From the NCBI GenBank assembly GCA_029916745.1, contig JARXWK010000010.1:23109-87108 (forward strand): 64,000 bases of DNA. Reading direction: 5' to 3'. This document shows, one piece after another, positions 52,078 through 61,422 of this stretch (positions are counted from its first letter, which is position 1; every line of letters begins with the position of its first letter). The stretch is from Dysgonomonadaceae bacterium PH5-43 (lineage in GTDB: Bacteria > Bacteroidota > Bacteroidia > Bacteroidales > Azobacteroidaceae). The position numbers were made by a program, and so were the translations under genes. A model generated the notes under the pieces. It made no database searches and had not been told where the DNA came from. It was given only the letters and a program-made list of their open reading frames with translations.

Positions 52078-53820
52078 TTATTTATTCAAAAGCTTATTAT
52101 ATTCTTTTTCGTTGCTGATAATCTCTATAGCTTTTTTAAGAGATTCGTCATTGTCGTTAATTATATAAAAGTAATCGTTTGCAGTCCAGATGTCGCGAGC
52201 TATTAAAGCTTTTACTTGTATTTGTATAAGGGGTTTTGCCTTGTTGAAATCTTTTAAGTCGCTATCAGACAGAACAACTTTGTCGCTTTTATTTTCTTTC
52301 ATCGAAGCCGATACCTTTTTAATAAATTCATCAGACATTACATAGTTGTTGTTTTGTAATTCTTGGATTTCTTCGGGCGTTAGCTTAACAGATTTGTTTG
52401 TTTTATGAAACTCGAAATTCTCGTTCTTAAACATCTCTAAAAGATCGTTAAGCATTTTGTCGCTAACTGTAAACTTTGTTTTGTAGTTGTCGATGTTAGG
52501 GTATAAGCTTTTTAATTTATCTCTATTATTGTCTACGTAATTTATAACGTATTTGTTTAGAGTTCCAGAAGCTATTATGCCTCTGTGTATATCGGTGAAG
52601 CGGCTTGTATCCATTGGAACAAAGAAGTCGGGCATAATGCCACCACCACCATAAACAACTCTGTTATTTACAAGTGTGTTATATTTTAGCGAGTCGGGGA
52701 AATGAATACTGTCGGCACTTAACATTTCTCCTCTGTTGTATCGGTTTATAATATCCATATTATAAGATTCGATGTTGCCATTTTCGTAAGGTTTTTGTAC
52801 CGAACGTCCTGTTGGTGTGTAATAGCGAGCGATAGTAAGTTTAATTGCCGAGTGGTCTACATTGTATTCGAATACTTGTTGAACCAAGCCTTTTCCGTAA
52901 GTTCGACGACCAACAACTACACCTCTATCCCAGTCTTGAACTGCTCCTGCTAATATTTCGCTTGCCGAAGCCGAAGATTCATTAACAATAACAACTAATT
53001 TGTTTTTAATGAAATCGCCTTTTTTTCGTGCTTTGTATTCGCTTCTTCGCGAATTCTCTCCTTCGGTATAAACTATTAGGTCGCCACTATTAAGAAATTC
53101 ATTAGCTATTTGTATGGCAGCACCCATATATCCGCCACCGTTATCTTGAAGGTCGAGAATTAGATTTTCCAATCCTTCTTTCTTTAGTTTAATCATAGCC
53201 TCCATAAATTCTTCGTAGGTAGTGGCTCCAAATCTGTTTAGTTTAATGTAGCCGGTTTTGTTGTTTATCATATACGAGGCGTCTAAGCTGTAAACGGGTA
53301 TTTTATCTCTTTTTATTTTGAATGGAAGTAAGTCTGAGTTGTTGCCACGTAATACTTTTAGTTCAACTTCGGTTCCTTTAGGACCTTTAAGGCGCGACAT
53401 AGCGTCTGTTGTGCTCATCTTAACGCCCGATATTAGGGTGTCGTTTACGAACATAATACGGTCGCCAGGTATAATGCCAACTCTTTCAGATGGACCGCCA
53501 GGTATTACCTGTACAACATACAGTGTGTCGGTAAGCATATTAAACATTATGCCTATACCATCGAAGTTTCCTTGAAGAGGTTCGTTCATTTCTTTTATCT
53601 CTTCTGGAGTTAAGTATCCCGAGTGAGGATCTAATTTTTGCAGAGTATTTGTTATTATTTCGTCTGTAAACTTCTTTTTGTTGATAGTATCAACATACAT
53701 ATTTTCGATAAGACTTAATGCGAAGTTAATTTTATTAGCTTCTGGATTGTTGAAACGTTGTGCGTAAGAGCAAGAACTAAGCCCTAATGAAAAGGCAAGA
53801 ATTAAAATTATATTTTTCAT
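52078..53820 (-). CDS. S41 family carboxy-terminal processing peptidase
   Basis: About 580 residues with signal peptide (NIILILAFSLGLSSCSYAQ; a possible lipoprotein cysteine lies within it). An N-terminal helical part carries LIENMYVDTINKKKF, followed by a PDZ domain (about 85-165, NFDGIGIMFNM, VVQVIPGGPSERVGI) and the S41 domain with TGYIKLNRFGATTYEEF, NGGGYMGAAIQIA, the catalytic serine in NESSASASEILAGA and lysine in RTYGKGLVQ. It cleaves periplasmic substrates from their C terminus. The start is taken at MKNIILILAF. It follows coaD on the same strand with an ATG overlapping its stop zone, as is common in Bacteroidales. Confidence 0.93.
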   Translation of the reverse strand: MKNIILILAFSLGLSSCSYAQRFNNPEANKINFALSLIENMYVDTINKKKFTDEIITNTLQKLDPHSGYLTPEEIKEMNEPLQGNFDGIGIMFNMLTDTLYVVQVIPGGPSERVGIIPGDRIMFVNDTLISGVKMSTTDAMSRLKGPKGTEVELKVLRGNNSDLLPFKIKRDKIPVYSLDASYMINNKTGYIKLNRFGATTYEEFMEAMIKLKKEGLENLILDLQDNGGGYMGAAIQIANEFLNSGDLIVYTEGENSRRSEYKARKKGDFIKNKLVVIVNESSASASEILAGAVQDWDRGVVVGRRTYGKGLVQQVFEYNVDHSAIKLTIARYYTPTGRSVQKPYENGNIESYNMDIINRYNRGEMLSADSIHFPDSLKYNTLVNNRVVYGGGGIMPDFFVPMDTSRFTDIHRGIIASGTLNKYVINYVDNNRDKLKSLYPNIDNYKTKFTVSDKMLNDLLEMFKNENFEFHKTNKSVKLTPEEIQELQNNNYVMSDEFIKKVSASMKENKSDKVVLSDSDLKDFNKAKPLIQIQVKALIARDIWTANDYFYIINDNDESLKKAIEIISNEKEYNKLLNK

Positions 53821-53828
53821 ATTTATCA

Positions 53829-54302
53829 TTATTTGTAATTGTGAATGTTTAAACCTTCAGGCACGAAGTCTGAAATATCTTTGTTGTAATGTAATAACTC
53901 TCTAACTATTGAAGAACTAATATGTGTGTGTTCGGGTTCGGTGAACAATACGAAAGTTTCTATGCCCGATATTTTTCTGTTTACATCGGCTATATTCTTT
54001 TCGTATTCAAAGTCGTTTACCGAGCGAATACCTCTTAATATATACTTGGCATCTTCTTGTTTTGCGAAGTCGACCGTTAAGCCATCGTAGCTCGCTACCT
54101 TTACTTTATTATTGTTACGGAAGAGATTTGTTATCATCTCTAAACGTTGCTCTAATGTAAAGTAGCTTTTTTTGTTGTTATTAATTCCTATGGCGATAAC
54201 AATCTCGTCGACTAAATCAAGACCTCTTTCAACTAAAGAAAGATGTCCTATAGTAAACGGGTCGAAAGTGCCAGGGAATAAAGCTGTTTTTTTATTGTTC
54301 AT
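53829..54302 (-). CDS. coaD: pantetheine-phosphate adenylyltransferase
   Basis: 157-residue nucleotidyltransferase making dephospho-CoA from phosphopantetheine and ATP. Motifs: [21 protein letters not shown] (partly quoted: [13 protein letters not shown]; the T/HxGH nucleotide motif at about residues 10-20), [16 protein letters not shown] (about 90-105) and ISSSIVREL (about 128-136). Full family length. It overlaps parE by four bases upstream and abuts ctpA downstream. Confidence 0.96.
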   Translation of the reverse strand: MNNKKTALFPGTFDPFTIGHLSLVERGLDLVDEIVIAIGINNNKKSYFTLEQRLEMITNLFRNNNKVKVASYDGLTVDFAKQEDAKYILRGIRSVNDFEYEKNIADVNRKISGIETFVLFTEPEHTHISSSIVRELLHYNKDISDFVPEGLNIHNYK

Positions 54303-56164
54303 ATATCTTCTTCTACAACTAAATTATCTATTATAAAGTTTTGTCTTTCCATTGTGTTTTTTCCCATATAAAACTCTAACATTTCTTTTATAGCGTCAGA
54401 CTTTTTCATAGAAACTAAATCTAAACGAATGTTTTCTCCGATGAAACCCTTGAATTCGGTTGGCGATATTTCACCTAAACCTTTGAATCGAGTGATTTCG
54501 GGATTAGGACCTAACTTTTCTACAGCGTTTAATCTTTCCTCTTCGGTATAGCAATAAATAGTTTCTTTTTTATTCCTTACTCTGAATAAGGGAGTTTGCA
54601 GAATATATACGTGGTTGTTCCTTATTAAGTCGGGGAAGAATTGAAGGAAGAATGTAATTGTAAGTAAACGAATGTGCATACCATCAACATCGGCATCGGT
54701 TGCAATTATTACCTTATTATATCTTAGTCCGTCTAAACCGTCTTCTATGTTAAGGGCTGCTTGTAGAAGGTTAAACTCTTCATTTTCGTACACAATTCTC
54801 TTTGTAAGTCCGAAAGTATTAAGAGGTTTTCCTCTTAAACTAAACACAGCCTGATAGTTAGGGTCTCTACTTTGAGTGATAGAGCCGCTTGCCGAATCGC
54901 CCTCGGTAATAAAAATGCAAGTTTCATCTAAGTCTTTACCTTTAGCATCGTTGTAATGCAATCGGCAATCTCTAAGTTTTTTATTATGAAGATTAGCTTT
55001 CTTGGCTCTCTCTTTAGAAAGTTTAGATACGCCAGCAATGGCTTTTCTTTCTTTTTCTGAGTCGGTAATCTTCTTTAGTAAAATATCAGATGTTTCTTGG
55101 TTTTTATGAAGATAGTTATCTAATTCCTTTTTTGCGAAGTCGGCGATAAACTTAGTTACCGTAGGGCCTTCAGGGGCTATGTCTTTAGAGCCGAGTTTCG
55201 TTTTAGTTTGAGATTCAAACACAGGCTCTTGAACTTTAATAGCTATAGCGGCAGTTATCCCCATACGAATATCGGAATATTCAAAGTTTTTACTGTAGTA
55301 TTCTTTAATTACTCTTGCTACAGTTTCTTTAAAGGCTGCTAAGTGTGTACCTCCTTGTGTGGTATATTGTCCGTTTACGAACGAATAATATTCTTCTCCG
55401 TATTGGTTGGCGTGAGTAATAGCTATTTCTATATCTTCTCCTTGTAAGTGAATGATAGGATATAGAGGATCGGATGTCATATTTTCGTTTAATAAATCTA
55501 CTAATCCGTTTTTAGAATAATATTTCTTACCATTATATATTATGGTAAGTCCTGAATTTAGGAATACATAATTCTTAAGCAGAGGCTCAACAAATTTATC
55601 ATCGAAAGCAAAACCTTTGAATATCTCCTCGTCAGGAATGAAATTCACTAACGTACCATTGGGTTGGTCGCTTTTATCAATAGAAGGATTGTTGGTTATA
55701 AGTGCGCGACTATATTCGACAGCCTTAGTTTCTCCATCTCTAAAACTTTGAACAAGCATATAAGATGAAAGAGCATTAACCGCTTTAATACCAACTCCAT
55801 TCATTCCGACTGATTTCTTAAAGGCTTTAGAATCGTATTTACCTCCAGTATTCATCTGAGATGAAACATCAACAACTTTACCTAAAGGAATACCACGTCC
55901 AAAGTCTCTTACGGTAACAACACCTTGGTCGATAGTAATCTCTATGGTTTTGCCATATCCCATCATATATTCGTCCATTGCATTGTCTAATACTTCTTTT
56001 AGTAGTACATAGATACCATCATCGGCATAACTTCCATCTCCAAGCTTACCGATATACATACCAGGTCGGTGTCTGATATGTTCCCACCATTCTAACTTTA
56101 CGATATTATCTTCATCGTAGGTTACTTCTTGAAAGTTTCCGTTATTATTATTTATTTCGTTCAT
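54299..56164 (-). CDS. parE: type IIA DNA topoisomerase IV subunit B
   Basis: 621 residues. GHKL ATPase motifs: [25 protein letters not shown] and [11 protein letters not shown]; then the transducer and TOPRIM domain with [12 protein letters not shown] and [13 protein letters not shown], and a C-terminal dimer region that ends with [14 protein letters not shown] sequence. The enzyme decatenates daughter chromosomes with ParC (absent here). It is about 20 residues shorter than typical GyrB and has the ParE-like KxxxxI end, so parE is preferred over gyrB. It lies 9 bases after the GNAT gene stop. Confidence 0.88.
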   Translation of the reverse strand: MNEINNNNGNFQEVTYDEDNIVKLEWWEHIRHRPGMYIGKLGDGSYADDGIYVLLKEVLDNAMDEYMMGYGKTIEITIDQGVVTVRDFGRGIPLGKVVDVSSQMNTGGKYDSKAFKKSVGMNGVGIKAVNALSSYMLVQSFRDGETKAVEYSRALITNNPSIDKSDQPNGTLVNFIPDEEIFKGFAFDDKFVEPLLKNYVFLNSGLTIIYNGKKYYSKNGLVDLLNENMTSDPLYPIIHLQGEDIEIAITHANQYGEEYYSFVNGQYTTQGGTHLAAFKETVARVIKEYYSKNFEYSDIRMGITAAIAIKVQEPVFESQTKTKLGSKDIAPEGPTVTKFIADFAKKELDNYLHKNQETSDILLKKITDSEKERKAIAGVSKLSKERAKKANLHNKKLRDCRLHYNDAKGKDLDETCIFITEGDSASGSITQSRDPNYQAVFSLRGKPLNTFGLTKRIVYENEEFNLLQAALNIEDGLDGLRYNKVIIATDADVDGMHIRLLTITFFLQFFPDLIRNNHVYILQTPLFRVRNKKETIYCYTEEERLNAVEKLGPNPEITRFKGLGEISPTEFKGFIGENIRLDLVSMKKSDAIKEMLEFYMGKNTMERQNFIIDNLVVEEDI

Positions 56165-56172
56165 CTTTTAAG

Positions 56173-57309
56173 TTATTGTAAGTGCTTAATAAAAGCTCTG
56201 CGAGTTCTTGCGTGTTCGTGTTCAATGTCTTCCCACTGCGATTGCATTTTTGTGTTTACTTCTAATTCGGGATTTGTTTCTGCTATTTCGTATCCAAATT
56301 TGTTGTAAATAGGAATTAAGTCGTAAAATAGTAGCGCATTTATACCTTTCCCTTGAAATTCGGGAGCTACTCCCATAAGATATAAATCTACCACTTTATT
56401 GTTTTTGCCATACATAGCCTTAAGAAGATGTATCCAACCAAAAGGAAATAATGAACCTTTGGCTTTCTTTAATGCTAAAGATAAGCTGGGAAGTGTAAGT
56501 CCTAAGCCAATTACTGAGTCGTCGTTTTCATTTATAACTATAGAAATTAGAGGTAATCTTAGCATAGGGATATACATTTTGACGTAATACTCTATTTGTC
56601 GTTCAGTGAGAGGAGAGTATCCATAAAGCGGCTTGAAAGCTTCGTTCCAGAGTTCGAATATTTTATTAGCGTAAGGCCAAATCTCTTTAGTGTTCTTAAA
56701 TTTCTTGATTTTTATATTGGGATATTTATTAAGAACAATCTCTGATATTCGTTTCATTCTTGGTGGAATTTCTTTTGGTATATGTATTTGGAATTCGTGC
56801 CAATCTTGATCTTTTATATATCCGAGTTTTTCAAAGTGATCTTTGTAGTATGGAAAACTATAAGAGGTGGCCATTGTGCTGAGCTTGTCGAATCCAGATA
56901 TTAAAAGACCTTCGTGATCTAAATCGGTAAAACCTAAAGGTCCTTGTATTCCATTCATTCCTTTCGATAAAGCCCATTTCTCAACAGCGTTGAATAAAGC
57001 AGCCGACACCTCTTGGTCGTCAATAAAATCTATAAAGCTAAAGCGAGCATATTGTTGCTCCCATATTTCATTGGCTTTGTGATTGATTATTCCAGCAATG
57101 CGACCAACTATTTTGTTGTTTTTGTATGCAAGGTAATATACCGATTCGCAGAAATCGAAAGCAGGATTTTTATCTTTATTAAGGGTCGCCATCTCGTCTT
57201 CAATAAGAGCGGGGACGTGATAAGGACAGTCTTTATATAAATCTATATTAAAGACAACAAATTTTTTTAGCGTAGCCTTATCGGTTACTTCTTTTATTAT
57301 AATTGACAT
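56173..57309 (-). CDS. GNAT-like acyltransferase (YghO-type), Bacteroidota family
   Basis: 378 residues. Two halves are visible: N-terminal about 1-200 with YKDCPYHVPALIEDEMATLN and GFTDLDHEGLLISGFDKLSTMA, and C-terminal about 210-378 with VNENDDSVIGLGLTLPS, VAPEFQGKGINALL (the acetyl-CoA loop R/Q-x-x-G-x-G/A) and an ending YEIAETNPELEVNTKMQSQWE. Members are annotated as hypothetical N-acetyltransferase-like proteins of unknown substrate. It leads the minus-strand unit GNAT-parE-coaD-ctpA. The small RNA gene lies just upstream. Confidence 0.8.
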   Translation of the reverse strand: MSIIIKEVTDKATLKKFVVFNIDLYKDCPYHVPALIEDEMATLNKDKNPAFDFCESVYYLAYKNNKIVGRIAGIINHKANEIWEQQYARFSFIDFIDDQEVSAALFNAVEKWALSKGMNGIQGPLGFTDLDHEGLLISGFDKLSTMATSYSFPYYKDHFEKLGYIKDQDWHEFQIHIPKEIPPRMKRISEIVLNKYPNIKIKKFKNTKEIWPYANKIFELWNEAFKPLYGYSPLTERQIEYYVKMYIPMLRLPLISIVINENDDSVIGLGLTLPSLSLALKKAKGSLFPFGWIHLLKAMYGKNNKVVDLYLMGVAPEFQGKGINALLFYDLIPIYNKFGYEIAETNPELEVNTKMQSQWEDIEHEHARTRRAFIKHLQ

Positions 57310-57423
57310 TCAGAGTATTAAGTTAGTTATGAAGAATTCAAACACGCAAATGTACAGTCTTTTTTGTAAACTTGCAAGAATAAATATAATGGAAATGGGA
57401 ATGTGATATGTATATAACAAGAA

Positions 57424-57451
57424 AGAGGTTGCCCTTTAGAGCAACCTCTTT
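57424..57451 (-). terminator. terminator of the structured small RNA
   Basis: AAAGAGGTTGC pairs with GCAACCTCTTT around the loop, directly after the closing stem of the RNA on the minus strand. Confidence 0.75.
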
Positions 57452-57668
57452 GTATATTAAGCCGCACTGTGGATATGAAAAAACTCCGTATGACAGGATT
57501 TGAGTGCCCCAGTATGTTTGTAATCCGCTGATGCTCGAAGCATACCCGAAGGTTGCGGCCCGCCATTCATAAAGGTAGCTTGTCTCGGAATTTTTATTTT
57601 AATTGATGAGTTTCCCAATCGACAAATGCGGCAAAATTTCAATGTTAGTAATATACCTCGTCAGATAT
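57452..57668 (-). ncRNA. structured small RNA, resembling 6S RNA in architecture
   Basis: On the minus strand a consensus promoter is followed by a 205-nt folded RNA and a terminator. The closing stem pairs GUAUAUUA (plus 57649-57656) with UAAUAUAC (57452-57459), then GCCGCA (57627-57632) with UGCGGC (57461-57466). An asymmetric internal loop follows (about 32 nt on the 5' side, about 12 nt on the 3' side), then a long inner helix in which AAAAAUUCCG...GACA pairs with UGUC...CGGAGUUUUUU, and apical hairpins including AUGCUUCGAGCAU within a CCGC/GCGG stem. Closing stem, large open bubble and terminal stem are the 6S (ssrS) hallmark, and the length fits. It could also be the Bacteroidales-1 RNA or an unnamed RNA. 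No ORF fits. The remaining bases of the 476-base gap (57310-57423 and 57706-57785) show nothing else. Confidence 0.65.
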
Positions 57669-57674
57669 CTAGTA

Positions 57675-57705
57675 CAAATGTAAACAATCTTCTTTGATAA
57701 TACAA
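57675..57705 (-). promoter_or_regulatory. promoter of the structured small RNA
   Basis: Minus-strand TTTG, a 20-base spacer and TACATTTG (plus CAAATGTA at 57675-57682), an exact -7 match. The predicted start is at about 57667-57671. Confidence 0.7.
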
Positions 57706-57785
57706 ACGTTTGGGTAGGAAAATAGTTCATTTTTTATTTTCTTAAACTTTATCTACGTGTAATCTGTTACAATAAAAAAAAGATT

Positions 57786-58076
57786 ATGGAAAGTTTTAAT
57801 GATATTATAAAAGGAGAAGTTCCTGTTTTGGTAGATTTTTTTGCTACTTGGTGTGGTCCTTGTAAAATGATGCACCCTGTTGTGGAGGAGCTTGCAAAAG
57901 AGTTAAAAGGAAAAGTAAGGGTGCTAAAGGTTGATATAGACAAGAATACGTCTCTTGCAAACAAGTATAAAATACAGTCGGTTCCAACCTTTATTTTCTT
58001 TAAGAAAGGTGAAATTCAATGGAGGGACTCAGGAGTCGTGTCTAAAAAAATGTTATTGGATAAAATGGATTTGTAA
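57786..58076 (+). CDS. thioredoxin
   Basis: 96-residue cytosolic thioredoxin. The active site is FFATWCGPCKMMHPVVEEL with Cys23 and Cys26. The fold is complete (VRVLKVDIDKNTSLANKYKIQSVPTFIFFKKG with cis-Pro before the TFIFF strand). A general disulfide reductase, with no signal peptide. It stands alone, with no thioredoxin reductase gene nearby. It is divergent from the small RNA gene. Confidence 0.95.
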   Translation: MESFNDIIKGEVPVLVDFFATWCGPCKMMHPVVEELAKELKGKVRVLKVDIDKNTSLANKYKIQSVPTFIFFKKGEIQWRDSGVVSKKMLLDKMDL

Positions 58077-58164
58077 ATTTCATTGTTAAAATGTTTGAAT
58101 TGTTATATTTATGACTAATTTTGTAAAAATAATTTAATCATAAAATAACAATAACATTACAGTG

Positions 58165-59841
58165 ATGAAAAAGCATTCCCTTTATTATGTATTCCTTTTC
58201 TGTTTTTTTATCTTTTCTTTTCAATCGTGTGTGGAAGATGACTACGACTTCGACGACGATAAGATGGATAAAAATGCAGTGTTTAGTCCAGGTGGAGTAA
58301 ATTTTCCTGTTGGAAGTATTGAACGTATTTCTATCTTAGATGAACTAACAAAACAGTTAGATTCTGATATTGAAATACAAGTTAACAATCAAGGCATTCT
58401 TTATTTAGAGTATGAAGACAAAGTGTTTTTTGATGTTCCAGAGTACGACATTCCTTACTTTGACTCTCATAATTCAGAGATAACAGATATTGTATTGCCA
58501 TCTATACCAGGTTTAGGAGGATATATTCCTATTCCTCAAGGTGCTTATGATATTGTTCCTGAAACTAATACTCTTTACGAAATAGAGAGACCTTCGTTGA
58601 GCGATGTTGACGGATTAGATGTAACTCTTAATTCTATACATTTTGACCAATATCCTTTGTATGTAACTCTTAATCTAAATGGTTTTATACCAAAAGAAGG
58701 TGGAGATGCAGATGTAATCTTATCTTTGACTTTCCCAGATAACTTTGTTATCGCAAGTGGCGAAAATATGATATCGGAAAGAGTTAGTGTTAATGATATA
58801 TATAATGGTGGAGGTACGTATACAATTCCTTATCCTGTTGCGAATATAACTTCTTATACATACAGTGACCAACCGATAGAATTGAATTATAGCGTTACTC
58901 TTGATGTTAAATCTCCAACTCTTGAAATTAGCGCAGGTGGTACTCCTCAGTTTGATTTAACATTTTTGATTGATAACGATAATGTAAAGCTTAATAAATT
59001 AGATTGTTATGCTATAGGAGAAGAAATTGTAACTGGTTCGTTCGATGATTTTGGCGATATAAATAATTCTTTCGATAATGCTATTTTAAGCTTTGCAAAT
59101 CCATCTTTGTTGGCAACTGTAACAACTAATCTAACTGGTGATTTCTCTTTAGATTTAGGACTGCAAGCAAATGGGAATAGAGAGGCTTCGGTTAGCGGTC
59201 TTAACTTCGAGAAACCAGAAGCTGCATATCCTGCTACAAAAGCTACTCAATATTATTTGGCTCCTCAAAATAAACAAAATCCTTCTTCTACTGCCGAGTG
59301 GAGAGAGTTTTCTACAAACAATTTATTTAAGGGTGCTATTCCTGAAGAAGTAGCTTATAATGTTGTGGCTAAATTTGATACTGATGTAACTTTATATCCC
59401 GACAATTCTGTTGTAGCATTGGATTATCTATTTACTCTTCCTTTCGAATTTGAAAAAATAGACTTAACAATTTCGGATATAGCAGAAGATGTATTTGATG
59501 AAGATTTATACGACGATATACTTAAGTATGCTGAAGAAAAACTAACTATTGAAGCCGACGATGTAGATATAAAAGTGGGTGATAATGTTGAAATAATTAT
59601 TTCGGCTGTTATCTTAGATGATTATAATAATGCACTTATAACATTAGATGATATTATGAGAGATAACGGAACTAAAATAATTATGCAGATAGAAGGTGAC
59701 GATATTGAAAAAATGAAACGAGCACGACATTTAAAGTTTGTTTTCCAGCTAAAAGGAAAGGGAACTATTAAAGAAACTGACTATATTGATATTAAAGGCG
59801 TTAAGCTAATATCTGATGGTGGTATTCATTTTGATTTCTAA
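58165..59841 (+). CDS. hypothetical lipoprotein (558 residues), Bacteroidales-type
   Basis: Lipoprotein signal FLFCFFIFSFQSC after MKKHS, with the cysteine near residue 22, then an acidic VEDDYDFDDDK segment. The body consists of repeated strand pairs with conserved GFNxFxG- and LDVxSPT-type sequences suggesting tandem Ig-like or DUF-type beta domains. No family name is certain. The ATG at 58165 is used (the frame begins with GTG three bases earlier). Its stop is 19 bases before the next start, so both appear to be co-transcribed and probably form an envelope pair. Confidence 0.75.
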   Translation: MKKHSLYYVFLFCFFIFSFQSCVEDDYDFDDDKMDKNAVFSPGGVNFPVGSIERISILDELTKQLDSDIEIQVNNQGILYLEYEDKVFFDVPEYDIPYFDSHNSEITDIVLPSIPGLGGYIPIPQGAYDIVPETNTLYEIERPSLSDVDGLDVTLNSIHFDQYPLYVTLNLNGFIPKEGGDADVILSLTFPDNFVIASGENMISERVSVNDIYNGGGTYTIPYPVANITSYTYSDQPIELNYSVTLDVKSPTLEISAGGTPQFDLTFLIDNDNVKLNKLDCYAIGEEIVTGSFDDFGDINNSFDNAILSFANPSLLATVTTNLTGDFSLDLGLQANGNREASVSGLNFEKPEAAYPATKATQYYLAPQNKQNPSSTAEWREFSTNNLFKGAIPEEVAYNVVAKFDTDVTLYPDNSVVALDYLFTLPFEFEKIDLTISDIAEDVFDEDLYDDILKYAEEKLTIEADDVDIKVGDNVEIIISAVILDDYNNALITLDDIMRDNGTKIIMQIEGDDIEKMKRARHLKFVFQLKGKGTIKETDYIDIKGVKLISDGGIHFDF

Positions 59842-59860
59842 CTCTAAAACTCTTACAACA

Positions 59861-61345
59861 ATGAAATATTTTAATATAAAACTTCAAAATAAGGCTAAAG
59901 TAATTTCTCTATTAGCTGTTTTTGTATTCTGTTGTAGCTCTGTGTTCTCTCAGACAGCAAATACCGAGTACTTTATGCAATCGTCTTACACTAAAACTAA
60001 TCTTAACCCAGCTTTACGTCCAGATAGAGGACATATAGGTATACCAGGTTTGAGTAATATTTATGTTGATTTTAAGACTAATACGTTTAACTTAGATCAC
60101 TTTATGTTTAAAGGTGTAGGCGAGAATGGTAAAACAGGAACATTCTTACATCAAAATGTGTCTTACAGTGATTTTATGGACGGTGTTTCTAAAAATAACT
60201 ATCTTGGTTCTGAGGTTAGTGTGAGTGTTATAGATTTTGGTTTTTATACAGGCGATATGTATTTTACTTTCGATGCAAGTGTAAGAACAAGTTTTTCTGC
60301 TAATATTCCTGATGATGTTTTCGGATTTGTAAAGAAAGGGGTTACTTTAACTAACGATACTGGTGATAATTACGATTTTAGTAATGTTTCGGCCGAAGCA
60401 AACTCTTTCCTTCAGTTAGGTTTAGGTGCATCTAAGCCTATAATGGACGATGCTTTGATGCTTGGTGCTAAGGTTAAGTTTTTAATGGGGATAGCAAATG
60501 CTAAATTCAAATTAGAAAAGATGAATCTTAATGTAGGTCGAGACGAGTGGACTTTAGAGTCTAAAGCTAAAATGCAAGTTATATACCATGATGTGTCTCC
60601 AACTTACGACGACGACGATTGTTTTGATGGCGCTGACTTAGGTTCGGGTTTTGCCTTTAGTGGCTATGGCTTAGGGTTTGATTTAGGAGCTGTGTTTGAA
60701 CCAGGTAAAGTTTTTAATTTTTACGATGGTAATGATTTCTTAAATAACTTCAAGGTTTCGGCTTCTTTAACCGATATAGGTTTTATTAGTTGGAAAAAAC
60801 AAGGAATGTATTTAGAAACAGATCCTTCTCGTGTTAATATCACAGGGCAGCATAATATAAGTTTTGATGATGATTCGGATAACTCGTTAGATAATATTTT
60901 AGATGATATAGAAGACGACTTTAGAGATGCTGTAAACTTAAAAGATGCAGATATTAATAATCTTAAAACAACTACAGGCTTAAGAGTTAAAATGAATTGG
61001 GGAGTAGAATACGAAGTTTTGTATAATAAGTTAAACGTAGGTCTTTTGTCTTCTACTTATTTTACACCTAATAAAAATATTACAGAGGTAACTTTAGGTT
61101 CGTCTTATAAACCTATTAAGTGGATAGAGTTAGGTTTGAGCTATTCATTTATATATAGTAAGTACAAAACATTTGGTTGTGCTATTCATTTTAATCCCGG
61201 ACATGCAATTAACTTATTCGTGGCAAGTGATTATGTTATACCAAGATGGAACTCTGATTTTGTACCAACAACTTCTCGAGGTTTGAACTTCCAATTTGGT
61301 TTGGCGGTAGGACTCGGAAAGATGAATCCAAAATATACAAAGTAA
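59861..61345 (+). CDS. DUF5723 family outer-membrane protein
   Basis: 494 residues from MKYFNIKLQNK, with signal peptide (VISLLAVFVFCCSSVFSQ). DUF5723 marks are NLNPALRPDRGHIGIPGLSNIYVDF (partly quoted: NPALRPDRGHIGIPGLS), and the later FNGTD/AFSGYGLGFDLGAVF motif and C-terminal GLAVGLGKMNPKY. Such proteins are predicted barrels whose role is unknown. It follows a lipoprotein gene. The start chosen removes the overlapping frame that begins inside that gene. Confidence 0.85.
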   Translation: MKYFNIKLQNKAKVISLLAVFVFCCSSVFSQTANTEYFMQSSYTKTNLNPALRPDRGHIGIPGLSNIYVDFKTNTFNLDHFMFKGVGENGKTGTFLHQNVSYSDFMDGVSKNNYLGSEVSVSVIDFGFYTGDMYFTFDASVRTSFSANIPDDVFGFVKKGVTLTNDTGDNYDFSNVSAEANSFLQLGLGASKPIMDDALMLGAKVKFLMGIANAKFKLEKMNLNVGRDEWTLESKAKMQVIYHDVSPTYDDDDCFDGADLGSGFAFSGYGLGFDLGAVFEPGKVFNFYDGNDFLNNFKVSASLTDIGFISWKKQGMYLETDPSRVNITGQHNISFDDDSDNSLDNILDDIEDDFRDAVNLKDADINNLKTTTGLRVKMNWGVEYEVLYNKLNVGLLSSTYFTPNKNITEVTLGSSYKPIKWIELGLSYSFIYSKYKTFGCAIHFNPGHAINLFVASDYVIPRWNSDFVPTTSRGLNFQFGLAVGLGKMNPKYTK

Positions 61346-61356
61346 ATTTTAAGGTG

Positions 61357-61401
61357 ATAAAAAATAAGGGAGTAGAAGTTGAAGTCTATTCCCTTATTTT
61401 T
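61357..61401. terminator. terminator after the DUF5723 gene
   Basis: AAAATAAGGGA(G)TAGA pairs with TCTA(T)TCCCTTATTTTTTT around an AGTTGAAG loop; it serves the convergent cls gene too. Confidence 0.85.
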
Positions 61402-61422
61402 TTATCATTACACATTGTGGCT

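Noticed and set aside
57452..57668. tmRNA or RNase P RNA
   Set aside because: At about 205 nt it is too short for either; there is no tRNA-like ends/tag reading frame nor the P4 core of RNase P.
57452..57668. Cobalamin or TPP riboswitch upstream of the GNAT gene
   Set aside because: The conserved B12-box and thi-box sequences are not present, and the RNA ends in its own terminator before the gene.
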